From Pyronema omphalodes (taxonomy: Eukaryota; Ascomycota; Pezizomycetes; Pezizales; Pyronemataceae): a stretch of 64,000 nt of DNA. A program made the translations under genes and the position numbers. Below, one piece after another: positions 33,201-46,000 of the stretch. The stretch lies in assembly GCA_024516155.1 (NCBI GenBank), contig JAJJXM010000017.1, positions 682,001 through 746,000 on the forward strand, written 5' to 3'. How positions within the stretch are numbered: position 1 is the stretch's first letter; each line of letters begins with the position of its first letter. The notes beneath the pieces are model-generated. The model saw only the letters and a program-made list of their open reading frames with translations, was not told the origin of the DNA and did not search any database.

Positions 33201-35719
33201 TGCGGAATACTTGGAGGTTGCTACAGAAATTTCTGGAGACGTCGATGTCCAACGCGTTCTCGATGAGGAATACGAGCAGCTCAAGGAAGACCGTAAGTTC
33301 TTGCGCCAGCTGCAGTTGGTCGACAAGCTTGAGGACAGCATGCAACTCCCTATTAATGTGTTGCGTATTCTTGAGAATGCTCGTACTATCTTCCGCATCA
33401 AGCACCGCGCAAGAAGTAATCTACACCCCGTGGAGGTTATCGAGAAAGTTAGGGAGCTTGTCAAGAGATTAGTTGTCGTTCGCGGTAACGACCCTCTCTC
33501 TATTGAAGCTCAGGAGAACGCCACCAAACTTTACATGTGCCATCTCAGATCTCGCCTCTGTTTCCGACGCTTAGTTCTAGAGGGCAACCTTAACAAGGTT
33601 GCTTTCGACTGGGTTTTGGGTGAAATTGAGTCTAGATTTGCCAAGGCTGCCGTCAACCCCGGTGAAATGGTTGGAGTTCTTGCAGCACAATCCATTGGAG
33701 AGCCCGCTACCCAGATGACGTTGAACACTTTCCATTTCGCAGGAGTTTCGTCTAAGAACGTTACCCTTGGAGTACCTCGTCTGAAGGAAATTTTGAACGT
33801 TGCCAAGAACATCAAGACTCCCTCCTTGATCGTTTACCAGATTCCCGAGAATCGTTTCGACAAAGACAGCGCCAAGGCCCTCAGATCCGCCGTTGAACAC
33901 ACCACGCTGCGATCAGTTACCGAGTCCACTGAAATTTGGTACGATCCCGATCCAAGAGACACCAAGATTGAAGAGGATATCGATACCGTCCAGTCTCATT
34001 TCTTGATCGAAACCGACAGCGAGGATGTTGACAGCCAGTCCCGATGGATCTTGCGTATCGTTTTCGATCGTAAGAAGTTGTTGGACAAGGACTTGACTGT
34101 TGAGAAGGTTGGAATGAAGTTGATGGAGGAGTACGGTAGTGACATGTCTATTATCATGTCTGACGACAACGCGGAGGTTCCTGTTATTCGCTGTCGTATG
34201 AAGAATGCTCAAGACAAGGGCCAGGACGAGGACATTGATACTGAGGAGGATGTCATGTTGAAGCGTCTCGAGTCCCACATGCTTGACGAAGTTACTTTGA
34301 AGGGAGTCAAGGGTATCTCTAGAGCTTTCATCAACAACCGAGACCGAGTCAAGGCTACCCCCGATGGACGCTTGATTATGAGTAGAAATGAGGAAGGCTG
34401 CAGCGAATGGATTCTCGATACCAGTGGAACCGCACTCAAGGATGTGTTGACTGTTGATGGTGTGGATACTACCCGTACTTACTCCAACTCATTCGAAGAG
34501 ATTTTGAACGTTTTCGGTATCGAGGCCACCAGAGGACTTTTAGTCCGTGAGTTGACCCAGGTGTTGGCTTTCGACGGTTCTTACGTCAACCACCGTCACA
34601 TTGCTGTTCTTTGCGATGTCATGACTACCAGAGGTATGCTCATGGCCATTACCCGTCACGGTATCAACAGAAACGACACTGGTGCTCTCATGCGTTGTTC
34701 ATTCGAGGAGACTGTCGAAATTCTTTTGGAAGCTGCTGCTTCCGGTGAACTCGATGACTGTAGAGGTATCTCTGAGAACATCATGTTGGGACAGTTGGCG
34801 CCCATGGGAACTGGAGAGTTTGACGTTTTCTTGGATGAGAAGATGCTCCAGGATGTCATTGTTGATAACTCCCGTATCATGGGTGGTGACTCTTTGGGTA
34901 TGAGCAAGGGTGCCATGGATGGTGCCGCTACTCCTTACGACTCCTCCTCCCCTAACTACGTGGACAACAACTATGTTGGATCACCAGATGGAGATGCAGC
35001 ATTCTCGCCTATGGCTCACCATGGATCTCAAACTCCCGCCGGTTTCTCATCGTACAATTCAGGCGGTTTTGGCAGTGTGTCGTCGCCTTACGGTGCAGGA
35101 GGAATGTCTCCTTACACTCCTACCTCACCATTCGGTACCAGCCCCACATCACCTGGTGGATTCTCTCCCACCTCCCCAGGATACTCTCCCACTTCTCCAA
35201 ACCTTGGATACGGCAGTACCTCGCCCAACGCATTCTCCCCTGGATCACCTTCATTCCGTGCCGCAAGTCCAGCGTTCTCCCCTACATCGCCGAGCATGCC
35301 ATACTCGCCCACCTCCCCCAACCTTCACGGTGGTGCTTCTCCTACTTCGCCATTCTCCCCTACCTCTCCATCGTACTCTCCTACAAGTCCCAACTTGTAC
35401 TCTCCTACTAGTCCCGCGAACTACTCTCCCACTTCGCCCGATTACTCTCCAGCTTCGCCGAGAATGGGTGATGGAACTAGTGTTTCCCCCACCAGCCCGA
35501 CAAGCTACTCTCCCACCTCCCCGAGGTTTAGCCCGACTTCTCCTCGGTACTCACCCACCAGTCCCGCTATGCACAGTCCTACACAGGGTTGGAGCCCAAC
35601 TAGCCCCGGACCAAGCTACTCCCCCAAGTAAGTTTCTCTGAACACTATCTGTATCGCATAGGTACTAATAATCATTTAGCTCCCCCAAGGATGAAAGCGA
35701 TACTCCTAAGGATGATTAA
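30214..35719 (+). CDS. RPB1: RNA polymerase II largest subunit Rpb1
   Basis: Rpb1 forms the catalytic cleft of RNA polymerase II. Exons 30214-30339, 30389-30472, 30526-30669, 30743-31787, 31847-35627 and 35680-35719 give 1739 residues. The N-terminal zinc motif [17 protein letters not shown] is restored by splicing. The active-site loop [12 protein letters not shown], with its three magnesium-binding Asp residues, is at about 488. The bridge helix region and the trigger-loop segment ([19 protein letters not shown]) are intact. The C-terminal domain runs from about residue 1552 and is made of degenerate heptads. The last intron splits the CTD from the acidic end [12 protein letters not shown]. 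Intron 4 has TTACTAAC as branch site. All catalytic parts are present, so this is the functional gene. Confidence 0.97.
35102..35627 (+). repeat. RPB1 C-terminal domain heptad repeats (degenerate)
   Basis: This coding repeat encodes (Y/F)SPTSPx-type heptads broken up by irregular spacers such as NLGYG, FRAA and MGDGTS. Position 7 is mostly Asn, Arg, Ala or Asp. In these 180 or so residues I find no exact copy of the consensus YSPTSPS. Confidence 0.85.
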
Positions 35720-36530
35720 AAAAAGGGGTAGTTTAGTTACAGACAGTGCAAAGCGGTTCGTTTTTTTTTGTTCTTGTTATTGGTCGTCATATTTCATGGG
35801 TTTTTTTATTTGGTGTTTTTTTGCAGTATCACCTTCGATTCTTGTACAAGGTTCTTTGTATTACTACCGAATCGCTTGCACTAATGGGGGGGATAAAATT
35901 TAAGATATATTGAGTTGCGGTAGACTGTGAGGGATTTGTTTCCTTGTTTTTGTATGCGTCATTTTTTTACTGCTATGTTTTCAACGTTTTTTTCTTTCTG
36001 CTTTTTTTTTTTTTTTGGGAGGAGCATGATACCTGGAAGAAAGAAGCGGAAGTTCGGCAAATGGGTTCAGATGATGGATGAAGGTACGAATATTATAAAT
36101 TGGAAAAGGAAACGAAAGATCGGATGGGCTTTAGTGTTACTTAATAAAATGTTATTCACTGGGATTAGACGTTTCTATGTTGTATCGATTAAACATTTTA
36201 TAATCTTGACTCCGCCGCTGCTTAAGTAGAATATGATCACTCGTAATTTGGGAAAAAGAAATTATAGAGATTATTGTGGACAATTTAAATTAAAGACCGT
36301 TTATTTATTTCTGGTCGATGTAGCCTGCTAGATGATACATGTGACTATGGAAACAAATAATGGGTCTTCTTTAATGATATGTAGTAAGTAGTATGTTTCC
36401 TAAGCTGGGCAAATCCCTGGTAAGTATTTCCTAACATATGATATTCATCCCATGAAAGCGTAAATCCTCCTACTCGTAAATCTGCCCTCCGTACATGTAA
36501 AGAATCGTAAGTAAATCCTCCTAAAGTAGC
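35720..36530. other. convergent intergenic region between RPB1 and the LITAF-domain gene
   Basis: These 811 bases have a very T-rich RPB1 3' UTR (T runs near 35760-35830 and 36000-36017) and AT-rich sequence. A repeated GTAAATCCTCCTA motif occurs near 36460 and 36511. No coding exon was recognised. Confidence 0.4.
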
Positions 36531-38016
36531 CTAGTTATATTTCCTCGTAAATATTTCGCCTTTGGTTAGTTTTCCACCGAGCATCCAGCATCCATGCAAC
36601 CCGGTAAAAAATTCCGTTCCCAAAAAGCTCCTAAACCTCAAAATACTTACCAGCATCCAAATACGGCTGATAAAGCAAGTACCAATTTCCGGAGTAAGAA
36701 TCGAGTTTACAAAGTCTAACCCCACAGTTACTGCAGCAATGAATACGATCCCTCATTTCTGCAGCTTTCCAGAATACGATAGGAAAGACTAGAACCCAAC
36801 AGACTGCCGACATGATGCTTCCGAAACCCCATTCAAGTTCAATCTTTGTCCAGGTGCGGTGTCTACATTCCGGACAATCAATCAAGCCGGGTTCTTCTCC
36901 TAGGTTCCTAAGACGGGTTGGTTTGGCGTAGGTATAAACGCCCTTATGAATAGCGACGGTAGCAGGCGGAGGAGAGACTTTATAAGGGTTCTTAGTGATA
37001 CCAGGACGGGTGTGGTAAACAGCAGGTTGAGGAACCCAGACTTCTTCGCCGTGGTCGGTTTGTACTCTGATACAGAAATCCGAAGCATTTTTCTTTGGTT
37101 CTGGTTCCTTACCAGTTTCGCGGCGGATAACCTCGTCGATGATATGCTCGGGGATCTTGCCGGATTTTTTGGCCTTGTGGTTGGGTTTTTGATTCGCCTT
37201 GTTTCCGGATTTGGTTTCTTCCGGGTTGGTGGTAATGGCGCTTGGCTCAAGATAGTACTCTTGCTCGCTGGGAATCTTCTTGTACGCAACTGGACTGTTA
37301 AGAAGCTCCTTTGCGGCACGAATCTCGGCGAATTGCTTTCTGGCAAGCTTTTGGGCACGGGCTATGTCGAGAGGAGGTGGTGGTGGCTTGCGCAAGGCGG
37401 AACGACCGGAGATGGAGCGTTCGGGAACCACTGGGGAGAGGAGCTCGAGGGCTAAAGACTTGCGGCCATCTTTGGGACGGAGAGCTGGGTGCTCGTGGAG
37501 ATCCGGAGGGGGGCCATCGGGGATAGTGATGCTGTGGCCGAGACGGTCTGATAACTTGGCGAATGGGCTTGTGGGTGGTTCCAATTGGGCACTTTTGTGG
37601 TCGAGCTTCGGATCCTTGGGGTTGAAAGAGTCCTTGGAGACCTTGGGAGTGTCTTCGACGTGATCAGAGTTGAGGGCTGGCTGGCTCTGAGGACGCATGG
37701 TGGAAGAGGTCCCGGTGGTGTAGGCCCTGGAGATTTCACTTTGAGCAGTCTGGGTGATGGCAAGCTCAAGATCCGACTCCGCGTCTGGAGTACGCCGGTC
37801 ATTGACATTGTTGAGGTGGCGGGAAGCATCAGAGGAGATCTTGGAGTTTACCAGTCCCATTTTGTTGACTTGAATGGGAACTGAGCGAAGTTTGGTAGAA
37901 GTGGCCGACTGTAGAACGCTGTCGATGGAGGGACGGTCCTCCACTGCTCGGCTAGGTCGGATTGGCATGACTACCGGGCGCCTGGGTGGGCCTGGGCGCG
38001 GATAGGGATTAGCCAT
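36531..38016 (-). CDS. proline-rich protein with C-terminal LITAF-like zinc/membrane domain
   Basis: Minus-strand exons 38016-36651 and 36559-36531 give 464 residues. The 3' exon is inferred from the donor GTAAGT and an AACTAACC branch site. It replaces a five-codon read-through with EIFTRKYN. Residues 1-370 are proline-, serine- and lysine-rich and probably disordered. Near the C-terminus (about 390-440) is a LITAF-like domain: CPECRHRT, a hydrophobic stretch (about 20 residues, including MSAVCWVLVFPIVFW), then HCCSNCGVRLCK. In LITAF proteins the two CxxC pairs bind one zinc and the hydrophobic part inserts into the cytosolic face of endosomal or lysosomal membranes. The long N-terminal extension differs from the short animal proteins. 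A role in endosomal trafficking is an inference; the exact function is unknown. Confidence 0.8.
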
Positions 38017-38310
38017 GAAGTTTTGTTGATGCGGGGAGGAGAGAGTGAGGAGAAAAGGTTGTGCGGGATAGGAAGATGTTTAGCGGTTGGAGATTTTACT
38101 GAGGCTGTATTTGTTTTGACCCTTTTGACATTTATGCCCCCAGAGGGTTGTTTGCTCAACTCCTACTCCGGACGGGATGCTCATACTATTGATTGATTAA
38201 GACCCCGCCACGTGCTTCCGTTTGTATTCCATTTATTAATATCAAACATAAACTCAATGCCAGGGAGTATATCGCTATAAAATCTTTTGTAAGTCCATGA
38301 TATGTCACCT
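38017..38310. other. short intergenic region between MER3 and the LITAF-domain gene
   Basis: These 294 bases hold the end of MER3 and the promoter of the LITAF-domain gene, both on the minus strand. Nothing distinctive was seen. Confidence 0.35.
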
Positions 38311-41300
38311 TCATAATTCATCCGCATATTCAAAGTCCCAACCTAACCATGCTCTAATCGAATCAATATCCTCTGCAGTCGTAGTAGTAACTTTCTCTGA
38401 ACTGTCAACTTCATGGCTTAGCGGTATTGCAGCCACAGCCTCATCATTTTTTCTGTCCAATTTAGTCTCCTTATCGAAGCTACTATCTGCTATTGATGTT
38501 GGTACTGTTGAACACACAGGTGGCGGATCTAAATTCCAACCCGGTAAGTCTGACGAAAAGTCACTCGCATCACCTAAGAACAAAGGCAGATCATCCACAG
38601 CTGGTTCTGGAAGCATAGGCTCCCCTAAATCTAGGTCTATGTGGACATTAGCAATCCTTTCTGGCTTGTCTAGGGTGAGTCTTACCTTTCCATCCATCGT
38701 CGTCATTATTATGATTGTTCGTCTCGATAGCAACTGTTTCATTAGCCATAAATTCTGATGCAGAAAAGAAATCATCAGTAGATATATCGTTAGTAGAGGA
38801 CCAAGTAGTTCCCATTAGCTTTGACCTTTCCTTAGGCGACGAAGGTATCTCAAGCTCCCTCCGTACGCGCTTAGCAGCAGGTGCCTCTTCCACATGCTCG
38901 CTTCCTGGCGCCATCGGACTAATTCTCTCATATCTACGTTTGAAAATATCTTGCGGTAACGGCACATCATCATCATCCTCATCTGGGATCGTATTAATAG
39001 GCGTAAAGGATGTGACATGTTGTGCGTTATTCGCATTATTTGCTGTGTGAGATCCCGATGAACTCCGAATCCTAGAAATATCCGCGTCCAACGTTTGTCG
39101 CCGCTTAATTGGCTCGCTTATCGCGCCTGTTTCGCCTGACATGTCAACATGAGCCACTTTACCACTTGATATTTTCCGATCCAAGACTGTTGATTCGGGC
39201 CGCTTCAAGAGCGATGTGGCTTTCAGTCTGGGCTTTGTAGCACACGCTTCCACTCTCGCAAGATCTAAATGGACAGGTGATGAAGTTGGCTCTTTTGTTT
39301 CGTTTTTCTTTTGGGTGCCGACTTGTTTTGCGGCACTTTCGGGCTGTACAGGGATGAACTTCTTCTTCTGTGGCTTGGGTGGCTTATCAAGACCTTCACG
39401 GCAGCATAAGTGTTTGCACCTATTCATCATGATTAGCTATAATTCGAGCCCCAGGATGAATGTGACCTACTTTGTTCTATCACCACACTTATGTCGACAC
39501 TTCCATTTCCCATTTGGAAGCTGCTCTGCCTCATCTTCCTCATCTTGTTCATGGGCAGATTGCATTGTCGGCGTCTGTGCCGGTTGGGACCCTTCGATTG
39601 GGGCACTGTTGTGGTTCAGACTGTACGAAGGCCGGCCCATTCCCCCTGTATTCTTTCGACTTGGCGGCTTCTTAAAATCATCGATATCATGAAAGAAATC
39701 AATATCGTCAAAGATACTATCATCTCCATAATCCTCATCATCCGGCTCGTTAGCAAACGGCTGAGTCTTTCCGGACGATGATAATGTCTTCTGCGCAAGC
39801 GGTTGTTTAAACTGCGGATTACTGGGGTTGTGCACTTTTTGGGTGGGAGGGCATTGTGGTAGAGGTTTAGGAGGGTCTTTGGGAAACATTGATGCCTCAA
39901 CATTTGGCTTTAATTCGCTTGAAGACCATGTGCCAGCTGTGTAACTCTCCTGATTAGCACGATTTTTGGGTATTTGTGCAAGGTGATTAAACATACCAAT
40001 TTGTTCACAAGCAACATGAAACAGCAGAGCTTGATCAGGAGATTCGATCTGTGCTGAAAACTTAAAAGTTTTCCCATCAGACAGCTGGGAGGTGCTACAA
40101 AGATTAAGTATTTCATATACGACTAGGTTATATTAGAGGTACCCACGATTGTCTCTCGAGATGTACAAGCAGTCCGTCAGACCGCTCGGCAACAAAGATG
40201 ATAGCTAATTCCATGCCTTTAAATCGATGCGGAACAGTTTCCTTATTAGCCATTTTAAGAGTTGCCTGGACTTTAACTTCCGGTAGTTTTGTTGCGCTGT
40301 TTTTCTATTTCTCTGTAAGCTACCTCGGTAAATAACAAGATATTTTGAGTTACAAACCGACGACTTGCCAACTTGGATGGCAGTAAGTTGAAACTGTGGC
40401 ACGCTGTTGACAGACTTTAAAATCTTAGTTCCGAAGGGTGGATTTCGGGAAAGTATTCTCTCAATTTCCGCAGATCCTTTCTGAGCCAACTTCTGCAAGC
40501 TCTTGACATTGGCATTGATAAGCTTTTTGATAGATGCCGGCCCAATTCCCTCAATCTGCCGAAGTTCAATGGGCGAGTTCTCCCAAGCTTTTCCTTCAAG
40601 ACATCGTGACAGTTGGAGTGCATTGAGCACAGTAACCGAGTCACCGAGAGATTGTTGACAGTCTATGATGCAACGTACTATCCGGTTACAATGCTTAAAA
40701 ACCTGTGTTTTATCTTGCATGACATTACTCTTCAACTTCTGAAAAGTTTGGTCCATAGGCATCTCCATCATTCCAAGTTCAAACTACGAGTGAGTCAGCC
40801 ATGATTCAAAGATTCAGCCACAGTACTAGTGACTTACCTGGATCAATATCGATACTTTGTGTGCCGCAGTATTGACATCCTCCTTAATCGGAAACTTCAT
40901 AGCACCATCCTTGTTAATCTCTTTGTAAAGTCCTTTTTCTCCCATGCGTAACCTCAGATCCTTGAATTCTTCGGCTTGCGATAAGACCGTGAGCTGCTAT
41001 GATTAGCAAACGTATCTCAGGATATGACATGTGGTTACCTACAATTTCTGGAAGTGTAGATTTTGGCCGCATCTTGATGATGTGCCGCATAGTGCCAAGC
41101 TTAATGTAATACTTGGCCATGGCCTCACCGAATTTCGTCAGAGATAGCCTCCCATAGTTTTCAGTCACCATTCCTTCAGCTTGCAGGATATTCACTTCCC
41201 TCTCACAAATATCATCCAATCTCTGTTCACTGTTTTTGTTCTTTTGTGGGCTTTGGCCCTCAAGTTTGTAATACAGTGGGTTCTTCTGTAATCGGATATA

Positions 41301-43833
41301 GAGGAACGTTGATTTGAGCCACGACTTTGCCGTCTCCATACTTGTGATTGTGCTCAGACCTATTTCTGCGTTCATATGCTCCACAAGATTTTCATGGAGA
41401 CTGCTTTCAACCATCTCCTTTCCAGTATCCATGTTTTCATACTTCTGCTTCTTATTGTGCGCTGTCATAATCACAGCCACTCCGCTATCATTGAACTGAG
41501 GTCTGCCAGCTCTTCCCAACATTTGCATGACCTCCATGTCAACGTATTCCTGGGGGCCTTTATCTCCGTATCCAACAGTGTTCTTTAGAACCACCAGATG
41601 GGCTGGAAGGTTAACACCAACTGCCAAGGTTGAAGTACAACAAATTACGCTGATTTGACCCTCCAAGTACAAGTTTTCCACAAGGCTTCTATCACCCTGA
41701 TCCAGTCCGGCATGATGAAAGGCCACACCGCACTCGGCGGTAGCCTGTAGGTCCTTGTTTTGGAAACTGAATGTTCGCTGTGGAGCTCTCCAGGGACGTT
41801 GGCTATCAGTCCACTTCCTCCAGGCATCTGCCAATAGTTTTGACGTGGAGATGCATATTGCCCTCGTCATACAAAAGACCATCGCTGGATGACCACCTGA
41901 GTGTTTTTGCACAATTTGCGGAAGACTATTGAGAGATCAGAAATCGAACACGAAGTATGATATGCCTCGAAAGAAGCCTTACTGCTTGTCAAGAACTTTA
42001 TCGAATTGAAAGTCATTTCCAGGCCATTGGTACCCGTAAACGTGCCTCTGCAGCTGTACAGGCCTAAATTCTGGGCCAAATATTTCCAAGCGAGCGAGGA
42101 CATTAGGCGCCGTAGCGTCTTTACCCAACCAGGCACAAATGTCTCTTGCATTGGGGACTGTAGCACTGAGCGCAACAAAGCGCACGTTTGATCCAATAGA
42201 TCGCATCCTTCAAACACAACAGATTATTAGATTCTGTTCTAATTGGATGAAAACTTTCTCACCTTGAAACAACTACCTCGAGGGTTGCGCCCCGTGACTC
42301 TTTCAGAATATGTACCTCGTCGATCTTTCCGGTGAGTTAGCAGCCTTGGTATGCAGATGCCCGGACGGTGAAATTGTTTTTACCAAAAACAGCCGAACCA
42401 TATCCAGTAACTTCCGATGGTCCTGCCATCTCCTTGTCATGCTGTCCCATTTCTCTGGTGTGGTGACAATTATATCACCACTTCGTACGTTCGAAAGTTG
42501 CGCATTATCAGTGTCGCCAGTCAGCTCAGTGCATACTAAACCTAAATTACAGAATTTCTTCTCCCAATCTATAGGAGTCAGCACATCACAAAACCACAGA
42601 TGAAAATCCACGCATTGGTACCTTTCTTTCTCTCGGAACACAATGCCTTAGTAGGAGCTTGATATACCACTTTGTAGGTCCCCTGTTCGAGTTCCTTAAA
42701 CAGGGCGCATATTGCAAGCTCCATGATTGCAGTCTTTCCAGAACCCGTAGGCGCCGAGACAACAATGTTATCATTTGAGTTGTATACAGATTCAAAACAT
42801 CGGGATTGCACAGCATTGAATAACGGATATGCGAATACCGACCTAAAACGGTCCGGTAATCTACTAACAGGTACCAGAGGGATACCTCGGACCGTTGGAA
42901 CCGACGGCGTGGCCGGCGTCTGTACTTCTTGTGGAGTAAATAGACCGGCAACTGGTGTGATTCTTTCAGCTGGTCCTGGTCTTTCCATCGTCATTTGTCT
43001 TTCATTTTGTTTCGGTTGATAATTTGTCTGAAGTGCAGCCAATCTCGACTTTAACCCCTGTGAAGGTTCATCCGACGTCTTGAATGGGTTCTCGTGTCGC
43101 CGTTGGGTCATTACAATTGGAGATGACGGAATTGCCGGGGAACTAGAATCAATATCCGAGACCTGTGGAGTAGCCGGCTGACCTCTTGGTCGGTAGGCAA
43201 ACTTTGCTAAAGCGGTTTGTTAGAAAGAAGGCTGAGCATGAAATGCATAAAAGACGGTCATAACCCATCACTTACACAGCCCATTTGAGTTCTTCCGCCG
43301 AGGCGGTGTCCTTGGTACTTGCGGAGGTTGTGAGACCTGCGAATGGTGCAAGACTTGTGATGCCAACGGTGCCTGTGACCCACTACCATGTGCATAACGG
43401 CCATGAACAGTTGGCAAGGGCGCTGGCGCTGTACTTCTAGCCATAAACCTAGAAGCTCCGCCACTTCCTCCAAAATGCTGGGATTGACTAGACGACATCC
43501 CATGAGCCGGAACATGGCTAGTGACAGCAGATGTGTTAAAGGCTAGCCCTCCGCTTAATAGTTCATGGTCTGGATTGGAATACACTATTAGAAGATGCAT
43601 ATGCAAGGTCTCTAAGATGAGGGCTAGATAATACCGAATGCATCGAGTTCTCGATCCAATGGTGAATGCTGACTGCTGGGGTTGGAAATGCGGAGTGGGG
43701 GAACGAAGGGTCGGGATTGTGCTGTACGTCGGGAAATGGGAGCCCGCTGTGATGATGAACGATTCGCGCGCTGAGTTGGCTGGTCGAAGCCACCGTCTAA
43801 AATCGAATCAATATCGTCTAAAAGATCTGGCAT
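38311..43833 (-). CDS. MER3: meiotic Ski2-like DNA helicase Mer3/HFM1
   Basis: Mer3 (HFM1) is a ZMM helicase that promotes crossovers by extending D-loops in meiosis. Fourteen minus-strand exons join in frame to 1603 residues: 43833-43635, 43584-43276, 43206-42622, 42568-42384, 42324-42263, 42207-41983, 41925-41043, 40993-40838, 40783-40358, 40304-40147, 40094-39997, 39936-39471, 39419-38686 and 38636-38311. Motifs: Walker A APTGSGKT (about 320), the DEVH box LIDEVHIL (about 428), SATVPN, CTSTLAVGVNLPAHLV and QMLGRAGRPQF. Then come the winged-helix and Sec63-type regions (KFPIKEDVNTAAHKVS) and a helix-hairpin-helix IEGIGPASIKKLI (about 930). The C-terminal third is disordered except for a Cys/His cluster at about 1250. 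The dense introns and lower codon bias fit a weakly expressed meiotic gene. Presence implies a meiotic toolkit. Confidence 0.93.
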
Positions 43834-44169
43834 GATGGCATTAAGCTCGCGTGATGGAGAAGGTTTGATGGAGAATGGGTATGTAGCATGAACAGAGAAG
43901 ATTTACAGGCACATGCACCGAGATGGAGGTTAAAGTGGAAGCAGACATAATGGAAACAGCCGTTACTTTGATAGATAGATTCATTAAACATGTTTAATAT
44001 TCGAAATACCGACCAACTACTGTGAATTGTGGTGAGTTGATGCTTTTCCATCAATTCTATTATGGAATCCACTTACCTTGCTTCCAACTTAATCAGTCAA
44101 GCTTCTCAATTATCATCCATAAAACAACTACAATCCAAAAATAAACTATGCCCACGCTTGTGGTGACTT
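43834..44169. other. intergenic region between MDP-1-type gene and MER3
   Basis: These 336 bases lie between the stop codon of the phosphatase gene and the start of MER3, both on the minus strand, and must hold the MER3 promoter. No distinctive motif was recognised. Confidence 0.35.
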
Positions 44170-44957
44170 TTATTCATCATCCTCCCCCTCTATTTCTCCA
44201 TCATGTTCATGTCTCTCCTCGTAACCCTTTCCCCGTCTCTTCCTCCATTCCCTGACACCCCTATCAAAGACCTGAAAATTAACCCCTTTAGGCACCAGAA
44301 TCATCAACACCCCCAACTCTCTCTCCACATTCCTGTTCCTACTTTCATCATCAAAAAACAACATATCCTCATAACCTATCCCCGTTTTCTTTGTCAAGCT
44401 CTTAAAATGAGTAGTTTTGGACCCGGGATAAATCTCAAACTCATCAAAATAATCAATCCCTCTTTTCCCAGAATTTTTAGTCAAAAGACCATGTTGTTCC
44501 AGAAGCTTAGGATCGATAGTAAGAAGAGATAACATCTCCCTCGCAAGTTCCGGAGCATGGGTACGGGAAGCTGCAGCGATTTTGAGGTTCTTGGATTGTA
44601 ATAATGGAAGAAGTAAAGGAATATCTGTATAAAAAGACCAGTCTGTATTTTTGTATCGATCGTGGACTTTATTATATTCTCCGGTGGCACGTAGAGGAGC
44701 TGTAACATGAGTATCTACCCAAAAAGGCCTATAAATATCATCAAAGAAGAAAAGCAAAGCCTTAAGTTAGCCATCAATGATCATGATTTCCCATTTTTTT
44801 TGATGCACCCAGCAAATGGAAGATGGAAGATGGAAGATGCAAGTTACCAAAGTGTATAATCCAAATCAAACGCAATTAGTTTCGGTAATGGACCACCATC
44901 AAAAAGTGTCTCTGGAAGACTTGAGTCTGGTCCTTTTGGTGAAATCTTCTTCGGCAT
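44170..44957 (-). CDS. magnesium-dependent phosphatase-1 (MDP-1) family HAD phosphatase
   Basis: Minus-strand exons 44957-44848 and 44728-44170 give 222 residues. This HAD-superfamily family acts on phosphotyrosine and sugar-phosphate-like substrates in vitro; in animals MDP-1 has been linked to protein deglycation. The catalytic motif I is visible as LIAFDLDYTLWPFWVDTH (about 27-44), with both Asp residues of DxDxT; the intron falls inside this motif at TLW. Further motifs are AAASRTHAPELAREML, GSKTTHFKSLTKKTG and the metal-binding MLFFDDESRNRNVE. The short start region (MPKKISPKGPDSS) follows an in-frame stop, so the start is secure. The C-terminus is a short charged tail. No presequence, so cytosol or nucleus is likely. 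Confidence 0.9.
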
Positions 44958-45255
44958 CTCTATCTTATTCTTCTTCTGCGTTCTATAACGAAAGTCGTTT
45001 CAAATCTCCAAATACCGTATTGTTTATAAGACTCCTCTGAATCGGTGTATCGCGTCGTGTATCGTATCGTTGTATCGTTGTATATACCGCCGACAGAACA
45101 AACCGCAGAGCAAAAACGCGGGGTAAACGCGTTAGGTTCTAGGGTGTGCATAACGCGACTTGTCTTAGCTCATGTACATGACGCTAACCCCCTCCTTCAT
45201 CACGTGAAATGAAATATCCCCTCCTCATCATCCCCCTCACCCCCCCTCATAATCA

Positions 45256-45320
45256 CATCCATACATCCATACATCCATACACCCACACATCCACACATCT
45301 ATACATCCATACATCCATAT
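45256..45320. repeat. CATCCATA tandem repeat
   Basis: An imperfect 8-bp array with units CATCCATA, CACCCACA and CATCTATA, about eight copies. Confidence 0.85.
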
Positions 45321-45430
45321 CTACAGAACAACAAACACCCATGCAACCCCATCAAAAAATCCCATACCGTATCCATATATTACCTAACCATCCCCAGTCT
45401 TTATCCCAGCATGTTGTATGTAATTCTAAA

Positions 45431-45483
45431 TCTTCCAAATCTTCCAAGTCTTCCAAATCTTCCAAGTCCTCCAAGTCTTCCAT
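45431..45483. repeat. 9-bp tandem repeat TCTTCCAAR
   Basis: About six copies of TCTTCCAAA/TCTTCCAAG run in a row. Confidence 0.85.
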
Positions 45484-46000
45484 CGGTATAACGCCTAGTT
45501 GAGTCGGGATGTGGACCCAATATCTACAGCCCACAGCCCAGCCTCTGCACCATATCCCCATAAGTTCTATCCCATTACATAAGCATCTTCAATCTCTATC
45601 CACAGCCCAGCCCAAAATCCACAGCCCAGTATCCAAGCCAAGCTATTCCAGCAACCAACGTAATGATCTAGTTCCCCAAGGCCTAAACAAAAAATAAATA
45701 AATAAATAAAAAAAAATAAAAAAGAAATCCCACGAGGAAACCAAAATCTAAACTTCTAGAAGTTCCAACTTTAAAGCATGAGCATAAGCATAAGCATATC
45801 CGCCCGGTTCGACCCAGCCCGGCTCAGCCTCCGCACGTGGAATTTAGTGGTGGTATGTCCACCATAGTTCGTCCGGGAGCTATGGCTTCGCAGGGTAGCT
45901 ATGACTGGTCTAGAATTTCAAGAGCTAAAGATCTGGAATTTCATGATTTCATGATGTAAGCACAGCGGCACAGCCTTCTCACGTGTATTTTTTGTGGCTT

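Noticed and set aside
34910..35641. 243-codon plus-strand frame inside RPB1
   Set aside because: It is a frame-shifted reading of the CTD repeat region; the CTD frame is clearly the real one.
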